From contig JADYZS010000353.1 in NCBI GenBank assembly GCA_020853075.1, positions 1 through 22,703 of the forward strand: DNA of 22,703 nucleotides, in the 5' to 3' direction. How positions within the stretch are numbered: position 1 is the first letter of the stretch; every line of letters begins with the position of its first letter. The stretch comes from Anaerolineae bacterium. Lineage in GTDB: Bacteria; Chloroflexota; Anaerolineae; JADYZS01. The translations under genes were made by a program, and so were the position numbers. Positions 1 to 7,407 of the stretch are shown here, in pieces. Under the pieces are notes generated by a model, which saw only the letters and a program-made list of their open reading frames with translations, searched no databases and was not told the origin of the DNA.

Positions 1-468
1 ATTGAGCCGGTATCCACACCGGCCACGACTCAGGAAGCGGAACCAGGGATGATTGAACCGCCTGCGGTCACAGACACGGCCACGCCAGGCGACAGCCAGG
101 ATGCCGAGCCAACGCCTGCCCCGCCCGACAGACAAGATGCAGCACCGGCAACTATGCCGCCTACCGATGCGATGCCGCCGACAGAGCCCCAGATCACCGA
201 AACGGCCCCTGCGACTCCTGTAGCCCAGGACATTCCTGCCGGCGCACCGGATTCAGAACCCGCGTCCGCATCGCAGGCTGAAGAAAACGCTGCTCCAACC
301 ATGCCTCTGACCGACGCCACGTCACCGAGCGACAACCAGAAAGCCGAGGAACCGCCACCTGCGAACCCTGATGACTCAGCAGAGATGCGCGATGCCGAGG
401 CCATAGCCACACCGCCCGCCACCACGCCGGGTAATGGGACAGAGCCGCGCGAGATCGCGCCGTCCTGA
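1..468 (+). CDS. C-terminal part of a Pro/Ala/acidic-rich protein, probably TatA/TatB-like translocase subunit (5' truncated)
   Basis: The reading frame is open from the first base of the window to TGA at 466-468, so 155 C-terminal residues of a longer protein are visible. They are low complexity (Pro, Ala, Thr, Glu, Asp, Ser) with no predicted fold, and contain degenerate repeats: one unit near MPPTDAMPPTEPQ is echoed by MPLTDATSPSDNQ. TatA/TatB proteins have one N-terminal membrane helix, an amphipathic helix and a disordered, often acidic tail, and in many bacteria are encoded directly before tatC. Here tatC starts 29 bases downstream. That context is the only reason for the TatA/B guess, because the diagnostic N-terminus lies outside the window. 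Any secreted or membrane protein with a disordered tail would look the same. An internal ATG at 49 is not needed as a start. Confidence 0.5.
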   Translation: MEPVSTPATTQEAEPGMIEPPAVTDTATPGDSQDAEPTPAPPDRQDAAPATMPPTDAMPPTEPQITETAPATPVAQDIPAGAPDSEPASASQAEENAAPTMPLTDATSPSDNQKAEEPPPANPDDSAEMRDAEAIATPPATTPGNGTEPREIAPS

Positions 469-497
469 CTTTTCTGTGATGGATTGAGGGTGATATT

Positions 498-1244
498 ATG
501 ACTACGAATGCGCCAGCACAGATGACCGCTGAAGAACCCGTGATGACGATCCTGGATCATCTTCGGGAATTACGCAACCGCCTCATTAAGATATTTGTAG
601 CGTTGATCGTTGGAACTGTTATCAGTTTCTCTATCGCTGAGCCATTACTCAGATTCCTTATCGAGCCTCTGGGCAAGGATGTGCAACTGATATCCCTAAG
701 CCCCACGGAGACTGTTGTCATTTACTTCCGGGTAGCGCTCATCTGTGGGCTGGCCCTGGCGATGCCGGTGATCGTCTATCAGTTGATGGCTTTCATCATA
801 CCCGGCTTATACACTAGCGAGCGGCGCTACCTTTACTTCATTCTGCCGGCTGCGACCATTTCCTTCATCATAGGTGTCCTCTTCACATATTACATCTTGC
901 TTCGGGCCGCTATCCCCTTCCTTCAGGGCTTCCTGGCCCACCTTATCCGTCCCAGTTGGACTCTAGAAAAGTACATGGCCCTGGTGACGGGGCTGATGAC
1001 GTGGGTTGGGCTGGCCTTTGAGACGCCGCTCATCATGGCCTTCCTGGCCCGCCTGGGCATCGTCTCGCCCAAGCGGCTCTCGTCTTTCCGGCGCTATGCC
1101 ATCGTGCTCATCTCTGTTCTCGCCGCTATGATTACGCCCACGGTGGACCCCTTCAACATGGCTATCGTGATGGGCCCTCTGATCTTGCTCTACGAGATAG
1201 GCGTCCTGTTGGCACGGATCTCCTATCGCGGCCCGCGCACGTAA
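498..1244 (+). CDS. tatC: Sec-independent (twin-arginine) protein translocase subunit TatC
   Basis: TatC is the multispanning inner-membrane receptor of the Tat pathway. It binds twin-arginine signal peptides and, with TatA/TatB, exports folded proteins. The 248-residue product has the family hallmarks: DHLRELRNRL at residues 20-29, a PTETV segment near 69-73, FETP at 174-177, and the conserved RRYAIV...TP region at 199-214. Six hydrophobic stretches lie near 31-52, 74-98, 113-135, 160-184, 198-214 and 219-238. Length is typical. The ATG at 498 is preceded by a purine-rich SD (GAGGGTGA, about 486-493). Internal ATGs at codons 9 and 16 are possible but have no better ribosome site. The preceding gene is probably tatA/B, so this looks like a tat operon. 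The N-terminus carries about 15 residues before the core. Confidence 0.95.
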   Translation: MTTNAPAQMTAEEPVMTILDHLRELRNRLIKIFVALIVGTVISFSIAEPLLRFLIEPLGKDVQLISLSPTETVVIYFRVALICGLALAMPVIVYQLMAFIIPGLYTSERRYLYFILPAATISFIIGVLFTYYILLRAAIPFLQGFLAHLIRPSWTLEKYMALVTGLMTWVGLAFETPLIMAFLARLGIVSPKRLSSFRRYAIVLISVLAAMITPTVDPFNMAIVMGPLILLYEIGVLLARISYRGPRT

Positions 1245-1296
1245 GAACGTTAGGGGAATCAGGCGGTATCTTGGGGGAAAGGAGCCCCACGGTTCA

Positions 1297-2613
1297 ATGA
1301 CGAACACTCGCATCCTCATCATGGGCGCAGCAGGACGCGATTTCCACAACTTCAACGTCGCGTTCCGCGACAACCCCGACGTGCAGGTTGTTGCTTTCAC
1401 CGCGACGCAAATCCCCAACATAGAAGAGCGCTGCTATCCACCGGAGTTGGCCGGTTCCCGTTACCCTGACGGAATCCCCATTTATGCCGAACCCGAACTG
1501 GATCGCCTGATCCGTGACCTGGCGGTGGATCAGGTGATCTTCGCCTATTCCGACGTCTCTCACGAGTACGTCATGCACCGTGCCTCGCAGGTGTTGGCCG
1601 CGGGCGCCGATTTCCGGCTGATGGGCCCCCAGAGCACCATGCTCACCGCACGCGTGCCCGTCGTCAGCATCGGCGCGGTGCGCACAGGCGCGGGCAAGAG
1701 CCAAACAACGCGCCGCGTGGCGGACATCCTGAAGAGAATAGGCAGGAGAGTGGTGGCCGTGCGCCACCCCATGCCCTACGGCGACCTGGTGGAGCAGGCG
1801 TGCCAACGCTATACCACCTACGCCGACCTGGATGCCAACCACTGCACCATTGAGGAGCGAGAGGAATACGAGCCCCACCTGGATCGGGGAACCATTATCT
1901 ACGCCGGGGTGGACTATGCGCGCATCCTGGAGCAGGCGGAGAAAGAGGCCGACGTTATCCTATGGGATGGGGGCAACAACGACTTCCCATTCTACAAGCC
2001 TGACCTGCACATCGTCGTCGCCGACCCACACCGCCCCGGACACGAGGTGACCTACCACCCCGGCGAGACGAACCTGCGCATGGCCGATGTGGTGATCATC
2101 AACAAGATAGATACGGCTGACCTGGATCACATCACCCGTGTGCGCAACAGCGCGCAGCAGGTGAACCCCGACGCGATCATCATAGAGGCCGCTTCCCCCA
2201 TATTCCTCCAAGACCCCCTGGCCGTGCGCGGCAAGGATGTTTTGGTCGTTGAGGATGGGCCTACACTGACTCACGGTGAGATGGCCTACGGCGCGGGCAT
2301 CGTCGCGGCTCGCCGCTTTGGCGCGGCCCACATCATTGACCCGCGCCCTTATGCCGTCGGCTCCATTGTGGCGACCTTCCAGAAATACCCCAAGACCGGC
2401 CCTCTGCTCCCCGCGATGGGTTATAGCCCGCAGCAGATCGCGGAACTCTCAGAGACTATCAATAACACGCCTTGCGACCTGGTGCTCGTGGCGACGCCCA
2501 TAGACCTGGCGCGCGTGGCGACCATCCACCGGCCTGCACAGCGGGTACGTTATGAATTGCAGGAGATCGGCTACCCGACGCTGGACGATGTGCTCAAGGA
2601 GAAGTTCGGCTAG
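1297..2613 (+). CDS. Predicted GTPase / cyclic 2,3-diphosphoglycerate synthetase-like protein (COG2403 type)
   Basis: The 438-residue protein starts with a Rossmann-like segment (RILIMGAAGRDFHNFN, residues 5-20). A P-loop follows at 129-139 (RTGAGKSQTTR), then WDGGNND at 223-229, a Walker-B-like acidic region, and NKID at 269-272, the base-recognition motif of GTPases. This order matches the COG2403 family, whose archaeal relatives include cyclic 2,3-diphosphoglycerate synthetase. In bacteria the substrate is mostly untested, so the reaction is not assigned here. The product is expected to be cytosolic. The ATG at 1297 follows AAAGGAG (1278-1284) at a rather long 12-base spacing. The gene lies 52 bases after tatC and 113 bases before the next gene, which has its own promoter. 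No frameshift or missing motif is seen. Confidence 0.75.
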   Translation: MTNTRILIMGAAGRDFHNFNVAFRDNPDVQVVAFTATQIPNIEERCYPPELAGSRYPDGIPIYAEPELDRLIRDLAVDQVIFAYSDVSHEYVMHRASQVLAAGADFRLMGPQSTMLTARVPVVSIGAVRTGAGKSQTTRRVADILKRIGRRVVAVRHPMPYGDLVEQACQRYTTYADLDANHCTIEEREEYEPHLDRGTIIYAGVDYARILEQAEKEADVILWDGGNNDFPFYKPDLHIVVADPHRPGHEVTYHPGETNLRMADVVIINKIDTADLDHITRVRNSAQQVNPDAIIIEAASPIFLQDPLAVRGKDVLVVEDGPTLTHGEMAYGAGIVAARRFGAAHIIDPRPYAVGSIVATFQKYPKTGPLLPAMGYSPQQIAELSETINNTPCDLVLVATPIDLARVATIHRPAQRVRYELQEIGYPTLDDVLKEKFG

Positions 2614-2616
2614 TTA

Positions 2617-2634
2617 CCCAAAAACCCCAAAAAC
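2617..2634. repeat. Perfect tandem duplication of a 9-mer
   Basis: CCCAAAAAC is repeated twice head to tail, directly after the stop codon of the COG2403 gene. It is A-rich against a GC-rich background and has no stem that would make it an intrinsic terminator. It may be slippage or an upstream AT-rich element of the downstream promoter. Confidence 0.6.
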
Positions 2635-2677
2635 ATGATCTAACATCATTGACGTAGGGCGCGGCCTGTGCTATGCT
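2635..2677 (+). promoter_or_regulatory. Sigma70-type promoter of the malic enzyme gene, with an adjacent dyad
   Basis: TTGACG at 2649-2654 (-35) and TATGCT at 2672-2677 (-10) are separated by exactly 17 bases, close to the consensus housekeeping promoter. The expected transcription start is about 2683-2685, leaving a leader of some 43 bases. A 15-base dyad, ATGAT-N5-ATCAT (2635-2649), abuts the -35 and shares its first base, which is a typical operator position. That a regulator binds there is inference. Confidence 0.65.
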
Positions 2678-2726
2678 GTGAATGGCGTCGCAGGCGCGCC
2701 CTATTTCTTTTATGGAGGAGGCTCCC

Positions 2727-4979
2727 ATGCGGATCACCAACGAAGAAGCCCTGGCCTATCACAGCGAGGGGCGGCGCGGCAAGATTGAAGTTATACCGAC
2801 GAAGCCCACGTTGACGCAGCGCGATCTATCGCTGGCCTACACCCCCGGCGTAGCCGTTCCCGTATTGGAGATCGCCCGCGATCCGGCCCTGGCCTACGAA
2901 TACACCGCCAAAGGCAACCTGGTCGCCGTGATTTCCAACGGCACGGCAATCCTCGGCCTGGGAGACCGGGGCCCGCTCGCTTCTAAGCCTGTGATGGAGG
3001 GGAAGGGCGTCCTCTTCAAGCGTTTCGCCGACGTGGACGTCTTTGACATTGAGATAGCGGTGCGCGAGCCAGAGGATATCATCCGCGTCGTGGAAGCCCT
3101 CGCGCCTACCTTCGGCGGCATCAACCTGGAAGACATCAAAGCGCCAGAATGCTTTGTCGTTGAGGAGACGCTGAAGCAGCGTCTTGACATCCCCGTGTTC
3201 CACGATGACCAGCACGGGACAGCCATCATCTCCGGCGCTGCCCTGCTCAACGCGCTGGAGTTGACCCAGAGGCGCATAGAAGACGTGCAGGTCGTCATGA
3301 ACGGCGCAGGAGCGTCGGCCATCGCTTGCGCCGAGTTCTACGTCCTTCTCGGCGCCAGCCGGGAGAACATCATGCTGGTGGACACGAGAGGCGTCGTCTA
3401 TCTGGGACGCACCGAGGGCATGAATCCCTATAAGGCGCGCTTCGCCCGTGACACGAAGGCGCGCACCCTGGCCGACGCCCTGCGCGGAGCTGATGTCTTC
3501 GTTGGCCTCTCCGCAGCCGACAGCTTGACGCCGGAGATGACGAAGGCGATGGCCGCGCGCCCCATCATCTTCGCCATGGCGAACCCTGACCCGGAGATCA
3601 AATACGAAGTCGCGAAGGCCGCCCGTCCCGATGCCATCGTCGCCACGGGACGCAGCGATTACCCCAACCAGGTCAACAACGTCCTGGGCTTCCCCTTCAT
3701 CTTCCGCGGCGCGCTGGACGTGCAGGCGCGGGCTATCAACGAGCCGATGAAGGTGGCCGCCGCCCGCGCGCTGGCCGCGCTGACCAAAGAGGATGTGCCC
3801 GACTCGGTGCTCAGGGCTTATGGGCTGACGGCATTGCGCTTCGGTCCCGATTACCTCATCCCCAAGCCCCTTGACCCGCGCGTTCTGCTGTGGGAGGCCC
3901 CCGCCGTCGCTCAGGCCGCCATGGAGACCGGCGTCGCCCGCATTCAGATAAACCTGGATCGTTACCGCGAGCAACTAGAAGCGCGGCTGGGCAAAGGCTG
4001 GGCCGTCATGCGCACCATCATCAACAAGGCGCGACGCGCGCCCAAGCGCATCGTCTTTGCCGAAGGTGAGGAACCCAAGATCATCCGCGCGGCAGCCCAG
4101 GTTGAAGAAGAAGGCTTCGGCCATCCCATCCTGTTGGGCCGCGAGGAGGTGATACAGGCCCACATCTATGAACTGGGTCTGGACTATAAACCGGAGGTGG
4201 TCAACCCAAGCCAGCACGATTGCTTTGACCGCTACGCCAACGCCCTCTTCGCCTTGCGCCAGCGCAAGGGTATGACCCACGCGCTGGCCTGCGAACTCCT
4301 GCGGCAGCCCAACTACTTCGGCGTGCTGATGGTGGAGATGGGCGACGCCGACGCCTTCCTCTCCGGCCTGACCTACGATTATCCTTCTGTGATCCGCCCG
4401 GCGTTACAGATCGTGCACACGAAGCCCGGCGTTTGCCGCGTGGCGGGCCTCTACATCATGATCGTGCGCGACAAGGTCTATTTCTTCACCGACGCGACGG
4501 TGAACATTGAGCCAACCGCGGAAGACCTGGCTGAGATCGCGGCCCTTGCTGCCGACCTGGCGCGGGGGTTTGACATTGAGCCGCGCATCGCCATGCTCTC
4601 CTTCTCCAACTTCGGCAGCACGAAGCACCCACGGGCGGAGAAGGTACAGAAAGCGGTGGAACTGGTGCGGATACGGCGGCCCGATCTGGTGATTGACGGG
4701 GAAATGCAGGCCGACACCGCCGTCGTGCCGGAGATCATTGAGCAACGCTACCCCTTCAGCCAGGTGAAGGATGCCAACGTCCTCGTCTTCCCCGACCTGG
4801 AGGCTGCCAACGTCGCCTACAAGTTGCTGCGACGGCTGGGCGGCGCCGAGGCCATCGGCCCTGTGCTCCTGGGCATGGGCAAGCCGGTGCACGTTTTGCA
4901 GACGGGCGACGAGGTGAAGGACATCGTGCGCATCGCCGCGCTGGCCGTGGTGGATGCGCAAAATAGGAATCAGCATTAG
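2727..4979 (+). CDS. maeB: NADP-dependent malic enzyme with C-terminal phosphate-acetyltransferase-like domain (MaeB type)
   Basis: The protein catalyses oxidative decarboxylation of malate to pyruvate and CO2, supplying NADPH at the TCA/pyruvate node. The product is 750 residues, usual for the hybrid MaeB class. The malic domain shows YTPGVAVP (38-45, with the catalytic Tyr), SNGTAILGLGDRGP (70-83), the EGK lysine near 93, GGINLEDIKAPE (130-141) and the metal/substrate segment HDDQHGTAIISG (159-170). The dinucleotide site is VVMNGAGASAIACA (189-202), followed by MANPDPE and GRSDYPNQVNNVLGFP. From about residue 430 a PTA-like domain begins (RIVFAEGEEPKIIRAA); in known MaeB enzymes it is regulatory (acetyl-CoA) rather than catalytic. 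The start at 2727 is preferred over an upstream in-frame ATG at 2682, because GGAGGAG (2714-2720) sits 6 bases before it and the promoter places the transcript start near 2684. Confidence 0.95.
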   Translation: MRITNEEALAYHSEGRRGKIEVIPTKPTLTQRDLSLAYTPGVAVPVLEIARDPALAYEYTAKGNLVAVISNGTAILGLGDRGPLASKPVMEGKGVLFKRFADVDVFDIEIAVREPEDIIRVVEALAPTFGGINLEDIKAPECFVVEETLKQRLDIPVFHDDQHGTAIISGAALLNALELTQRRIEDVQVVMNGAGASAIACAEFYVLLGASRENIMLVDTRGVVYLGRTEGMNPYKARFARDTKARTLADALRGADVFVGLSAADSLTPEMTKAMAARPIIFAMANPDPEIKYEVAKAARPDAIVATGRSDYPNQVNNVLGFPFIFRGALDVQARAINEPMKVAAARALAALTKEDVPDSVLRAYGLTALRFGPDYLIPKPLDPRVLLWEAPAVAQAAMETGVARIQINLDRYREQLEARLGKGWAVMRTIINKARRAPKRIVFAEGEEPKIIRAAAQVEEEGFGHPILLGREEVIQAHIYELGLDYKPEVVNPSQHDCFDRYANALFALRQRKGMTHALACELLRQPNYFGVLMVEMGDADAFLSGLTYDYPSVIRPALQIVHTKPGVCRVAGLYIMIVRDKVYFFTDATVNIEPTAEDLAEIAALAADLARGFDIEPRIAMLSFSNFGSTKHPRAEKVQKAVELVRIRRPDLVIDGEMQADTAVVPEIIEQRYPFSQVKDANVLVFPDLEAANVAYKLLRRLGGAEAIGPVLLGMGKPVHVLQTGDEVKDIVRIAALAVVDAQNRNQH

Positions 4980-4995
4980 CGGCACCAGGGAGAGC

Positions 4996-6180
4996 ATGAA
5001 CAGCAAAGAACGCATGGCCTTCGCCATGCGACACCAAGAAGCCGACCGCGTGCCGCTGATGTGCCAGTTGGCCGTCGGCCATTATTTCTTAAACACCGGA
5101 CTGCCGCCCCATCAGATTTGGTTCACCAGCGAGGGGTTTGCGCAGGCTCTCGTTCAATTGCAGGCGCGCTACCACTTTGACGGCATCCTCATCAATATCC
5201 CCGGCCGCGACCCGCGCTTTCCTGAACAGGTATCATCCATAGCCAACAATGCCGACGGCGAAATCCTGACCTGGCGCAACGGCGACGTGACCTTCATCCC
5301 CTGGGACGACAACGCGCAGCACCAACCGGCAGACCCGGCACGCCGCGAGCGGGCCGACTTTGAGACCATTGACCCGGACAGGTTGGAGTTCCTGGACGAC
5401 CTGCCGATGTACACCTGGAACACCTACCACGTGCCCTACCTGGCAGACAAGGGCGAGCGCGGCCCACTCCAGGAAGTGCCCTTCTACTTCTATCGCACCA
5501 TGGATTTGGTAAAGGCCGCGGTGGGCCACACGGTCTCCATTCATGGGGAGGTCTTCTCGCCCTTCACACACTACATGGAACTCTTCGGCTACGAGCGCGC
5601 GCTGATCACTCTCATAGAAGATCCGGAGAAGGCCGAGGCGATCCTGGATCGGCTGACGGAAGCATCGGTTGCCTGGGCGGTGGCCCAGGCGCGCAGCGGC
5701 GTGGATGCCGTCCTTATCTCATCGGCCTTCGCGGGCGCTCCTTTTGTCTCACGGTCCATGTACCGGCGATTTGTCGTGCCCTTTGAGCGGCGGGTGACCG
5801 CAGCCGTGCACGGGGCCACTGGCACGCCTGTCTATACCCATACCTGCGGCTCCATCGGTGACCGCCTGGAACTGATGGCCGAGTCGGGAACCGACGGCAT
5901 TGACACGCTGGACCCGCCCCCGCTGGGCAACGTGGAACTGGCCGACGCCAAGCGTCGCATCGGCGAGAGGCTCTTTATCAAGGGGAACATGAACCCGGTG
6001 GCTATCCTGCAATACCCGACCGTGTCCGAGGTGCAGGACGAGGCACGCCGCTGCTTACAGGCCGGAAAGCCCAGTGGGGGCTACATCCTCAGCACGGCCT
6101 GCTCCGTAGCGCCGCGCGTCGCGCAGGAGAAGTTGAAGTCATTGTTGGAGGTGGTGGAGACGGAAGGCGCGTACAAGTGA
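4996..6180 (+). CDS. Uroporphyrinogen decarboxylase (UROD)-family protein, corrinoid methyltransferase MtaA/CmuA-like
   Basis: The 394-residue product begins MNSKERMAFAMRHQEADRVP, the usual opening of UROD-superfamily methyltransferase-like proteins. H282 and C284 (THTCGS) and a distal C369 (STACSV) reproduce the HxC...C zinc triad of MtaA/CmuA/MtbA-type methyltransferases. HemE active-site motifs are not apparent, so a haem role is unlikely. Known relatives move methyl groups between a corrinoid protein and coenzyme M or tetrahydrofolate; the substrate here is unknown. The start at 4996 is chosen because AGGGAGA (4987-4993) precedes it and the family N-terminus aligns. An in-frame ATG at 4954 lies inside the malic enzyme gene. 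The 16-base gap to maeB implies co-transcription. No corrinoid protein or methyltransferase partner is in the window. Confidence 0.82.
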   Translation: MNSKERMAFAMRHQEADRVPLMCQLAVGHYFLNTGLPPHQIWFTSEGFAQALVQLQARYHFDGILINIPGRDPRFPEQVSSIANNADGEILTWRNGDVTFIPWDDNAQHQPADPARRERADFETIDPDRLEFLDDLPMYTWNTYHVPYLADKGERGPLQEVPFYFYRTMDLVKAAVGHTVSIHGEVFSPFTHYMELFGYERALITLIEDPEKAEAILDRLTEASVAWAVAQARSGVDAVLISSAFAGAPFVSRSMYRRFVVPFERRVTAAVHGATGTPVYTHTCGSIGDRLELMAESGTDGIDTLDPPPLGNVELADAKRRIGERLFIKGNMNPVAILQYPTVSEVQDEARRCLQAGKPSGGYILSTACSVAPRVAQEKLKSLLEVVETEGAYK

Positions 6181-6247
6181 GCTGTACGTGCACTACTGGC
6201 TATACCACGATGATCGTTATCTCGCGGCACGTCCTGGGGATGCACTG

Positions 6248-6282
6248 ATGGCGCAGCCATAGATATACCTGCGTCGCCAGGT
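6248..6282 (+). other. Two short consecutive dyads upstream of the AMMECR1 gene
   Basis: ATGGC-GCA-GCCAT (6248-6260) and ACCTG-CGTCGC-CAGGT (6267-6282) are perfect 5-bp inverted repeats, just before the AAGGGGG ribosome site (6288-6294). Stems this short are weak and could be chance. They are listed because the 121-base gap (6181-6301) otherwise holds no recognisable element. Confidence 0.3.
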
Positions 6283-6301
6283 CAGGGAAGGGGGCTTCCG
6301 T

Positions 6302-6817
6302 ATGTCTCACCATCCCATCGTTGAATTGGCCCGCGCGGCCATCGCGGCTTACGTGCGGACCGGGCGCATTATTGAGCCGCCCACCGACCTGCCGCCAGAG
6401 TTACCGGCGCGCGCGGCTGTCTTCGTCTCCTTGCACACACCGGAGGGGGATTTACGTGGCTGCATCGGCACAGTTGCCCCTACGGAGCCCACCCTGGCCG
6501 AACAGGTCATCCAAGAGGCTGTCGCCGCGGCGGTAATGGACCCCCGTTTCCCGCCTGTGGAACCGGAGGAAATAGATGGCCTGGACATTCACGTGGATAT
6601 CCTCAACCCGCCGGAGCCTGCGGAATCGCTGGCCGACCTGGATCCAAAACGCTATGGAGTGATTGTAGAATCCGGGCGGCGGCGAGGATTGTTGCTGCCC
6701 GACATCGCGGGCGTGGACACGGCAGAAACACAGGTCGCGCTCACACGGCGGAAGGCGGGCATCGGCAACCAAGAGACGGTGCGGCTCTCCCGCTTCACCG
6801 TGACCCGGCTGACGTGA
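6302..6817 (+). CDS. AMMECR1-domain protein (AmmeMemoRadiSam system protein A-like)
   Basis: The 171-residue protein matches the AMMECR1 family across its length. It has the signature LRGCIG at residues 51-56, a VMDPRFPPVEPEEIDGLDIHV segment that pairs strands with an acidic turn, and the C-terminal LLLPDIAGVDTAETQVALTRRKAGI region. The biochemical role of the family is unsettled. Many prokaryotic members sit with a Memo-domain protein and a radical-SAM enzyme, but neither partner is present here. The ATG at 6302 follows AAGGGGG at 7-base spacing. The gene is the last on the plus strand before the convergent mog gene, 38 bases from its stop. Cytosolic location is expected from the absence of signal or membrane segments. 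Confidence 0.88.
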   Translation: MSHHPIVELARAAIAAYVRTGRIIEPPTDLPPELPARAAVFVSLHTPEGDLRGCIGTVAPTEPTLAEQVIQEAVAAAVMDPRFPPVEPEEIDGLDIHVDILNPPEPAESLADLDPKRYGVIVESGRRRGLLLPDIAGVDTAETQVALTRRKAGIGNQETVRLSRFTVTRLT

Positions 6818-6824
6818 AAGAGAA

Positions 6825-6889
6825 ACCACGGAGACACGAAGAACACGGAGATCGCTATTTCTTCTCTGTGCTCTCCGTGTCTCCGTGGT
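6825..6889. repeat. Long palindromic (hairpin) repeat between convergent genes
   Basis: The left arm 6825-6850 and right arm 6864-6889 are inverted repeats matching at 23 of 26 positions, around a 13-base spacer. The arms are built on the ACCACGGAGACACG / CGTGTCTCCGTGGT theme. Repeats of this look (CCACGGAGACAC-type) are scattered in intergenic DNA of many bacterial genomes and generate spurious peptides such as HHGDTESTEKK. On the minus strand the stem is followed by TTTCTCTTTC, so it may also terminate mog transcripts. Copy number in this genome cannot be seen from one window. Confidence 0.8.
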
Positions 6890-7403
6890 GCGCTTCTGTG
6901 CCTCTAAAGGCGTGACGCTCGCTCGCGCCCGCGTCTCCACGGAGTAGTCCCAGACCGTGAGGCAGCGCGGGCGCGATGGTTTCCAGGTTCTCCAGGACCG
7001 CTTTGGGGCTCCCCGGTAGATTGATAATGAGGGTCCGGCCCCGGATGCCGGCTACGGCCCGCGTCAGCATCGCATGAGGCGTGACCTTGAGGCTGGCCGC
7101 GCGCATCGCCTCGGCCAGGCCAGGAGCCTCCCGCTCTATCACGTCGCGGGTCGCTTCCGGTGTCATGTCGCGCGGCGCAAAGCCGGTGCCGCCGGTAGTC
7201 AGAATCAAATCCAGGCCGGCTTCGTCGCACCAGGCGCGCAAGGTCGCCGCGATGCGCTCCCGCTCGTCCGGCACGATGGCGCTCTGAACGACCTCTCCGC
7301 CCAGGCGTCCTGTCACAAACTGGCGAATGGCGGGGCCGCTGTGGTCATCGTACTCGCCGCGACTCGCCCGGTCGCTGACCGTAAGAATGCCGATTCGGAA
7401 CAT
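6855..7403 (-). CDS. mog: Molybdenum cofactor biosynthesis protein, MogA/MoaB family (molybdopterin adenylyltransferase)
   Basis: The family adenylylates molybdopterin before molybdate insertion. The 182-residue product shows ILTVSDRASRGEYDDHSGP (residues 6-24), TTGGTG (69-74) with RDMTPEA, and INLPGSPKAV (127-136), the nucleotide/molybdopterin-binding signatures. MoaB and MogA cannot be separated by eye. The ATG at 7403 is preceded by GGAGGG, which lies inside the 3' arm of a perfect hairpin (7408-7434). The C-terminus is odd: residues 172-182 (HHGDTESTEKK) are translated from the palindromic repeat, so the ancestral stop was probably upstream and was lost on repeat insertion. The gene lies 70 bases after rpsI on the same strand and may be read as the distal end of the ribosomal operon. 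Confidence 0.9.
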   Translation of the reverse strand: MFRIGILTVSDRASRGEYDDHSGPAIRQFVTGRLGGEVVQSAIVPDERERIAATLRAWCDEAGLDLILTTGGTGFAPRDMTPEATRDVIEREAPGLAEAMRAASLKVTPHAMLTRAVAGIRGRTLIINLPGSPKAVLENLETIAPALPHGLGLLRGDAGASERHAFRGTEAHHGDTESTEKK

Positions 7404-7407
7404 GAAT

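Noticed and set aside
1273..1288. A GGGG/CCCC mini-hairpin with the SD in its loop before the COG2403 gene
   Set aside because: Only four base pairs; too short to separate from chance.
2682..2726. Upstream in-frame ATG giving malic enzyme 15 extra residues
   Set aside because: It lies at or before the predicted transcript start and lacks a ribosome site, while the ATG at 2727 has GGAGGAG at ideal distance.
2826..3974. A 382-codon antisense frame within the malic enzyme gene
   Set aside because: Opposite a strongly conserved enzyme, with no ribosome site and composition typical of a codon-bias shadow.
4954..4995. A UROD-like protein start inside the end of maeB
   Set aside because: The extra residues do not fit the family N-terminus, and the ATG at 4996 has a ribosome site.
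6825..6889. CRISPR-like or attachment-site reading of the palindrome
   Set aside because: Only one copy with no regularly spaced repeats, no cas genes and no integrase in the window.
6452..6940. A 162-codon minus-strand frame through AMMECR1 and the palindrome
   Set aside because: Its N-terminal half is translated repeat sequence and the rest is antisense to a clear AMMECR1 gene.
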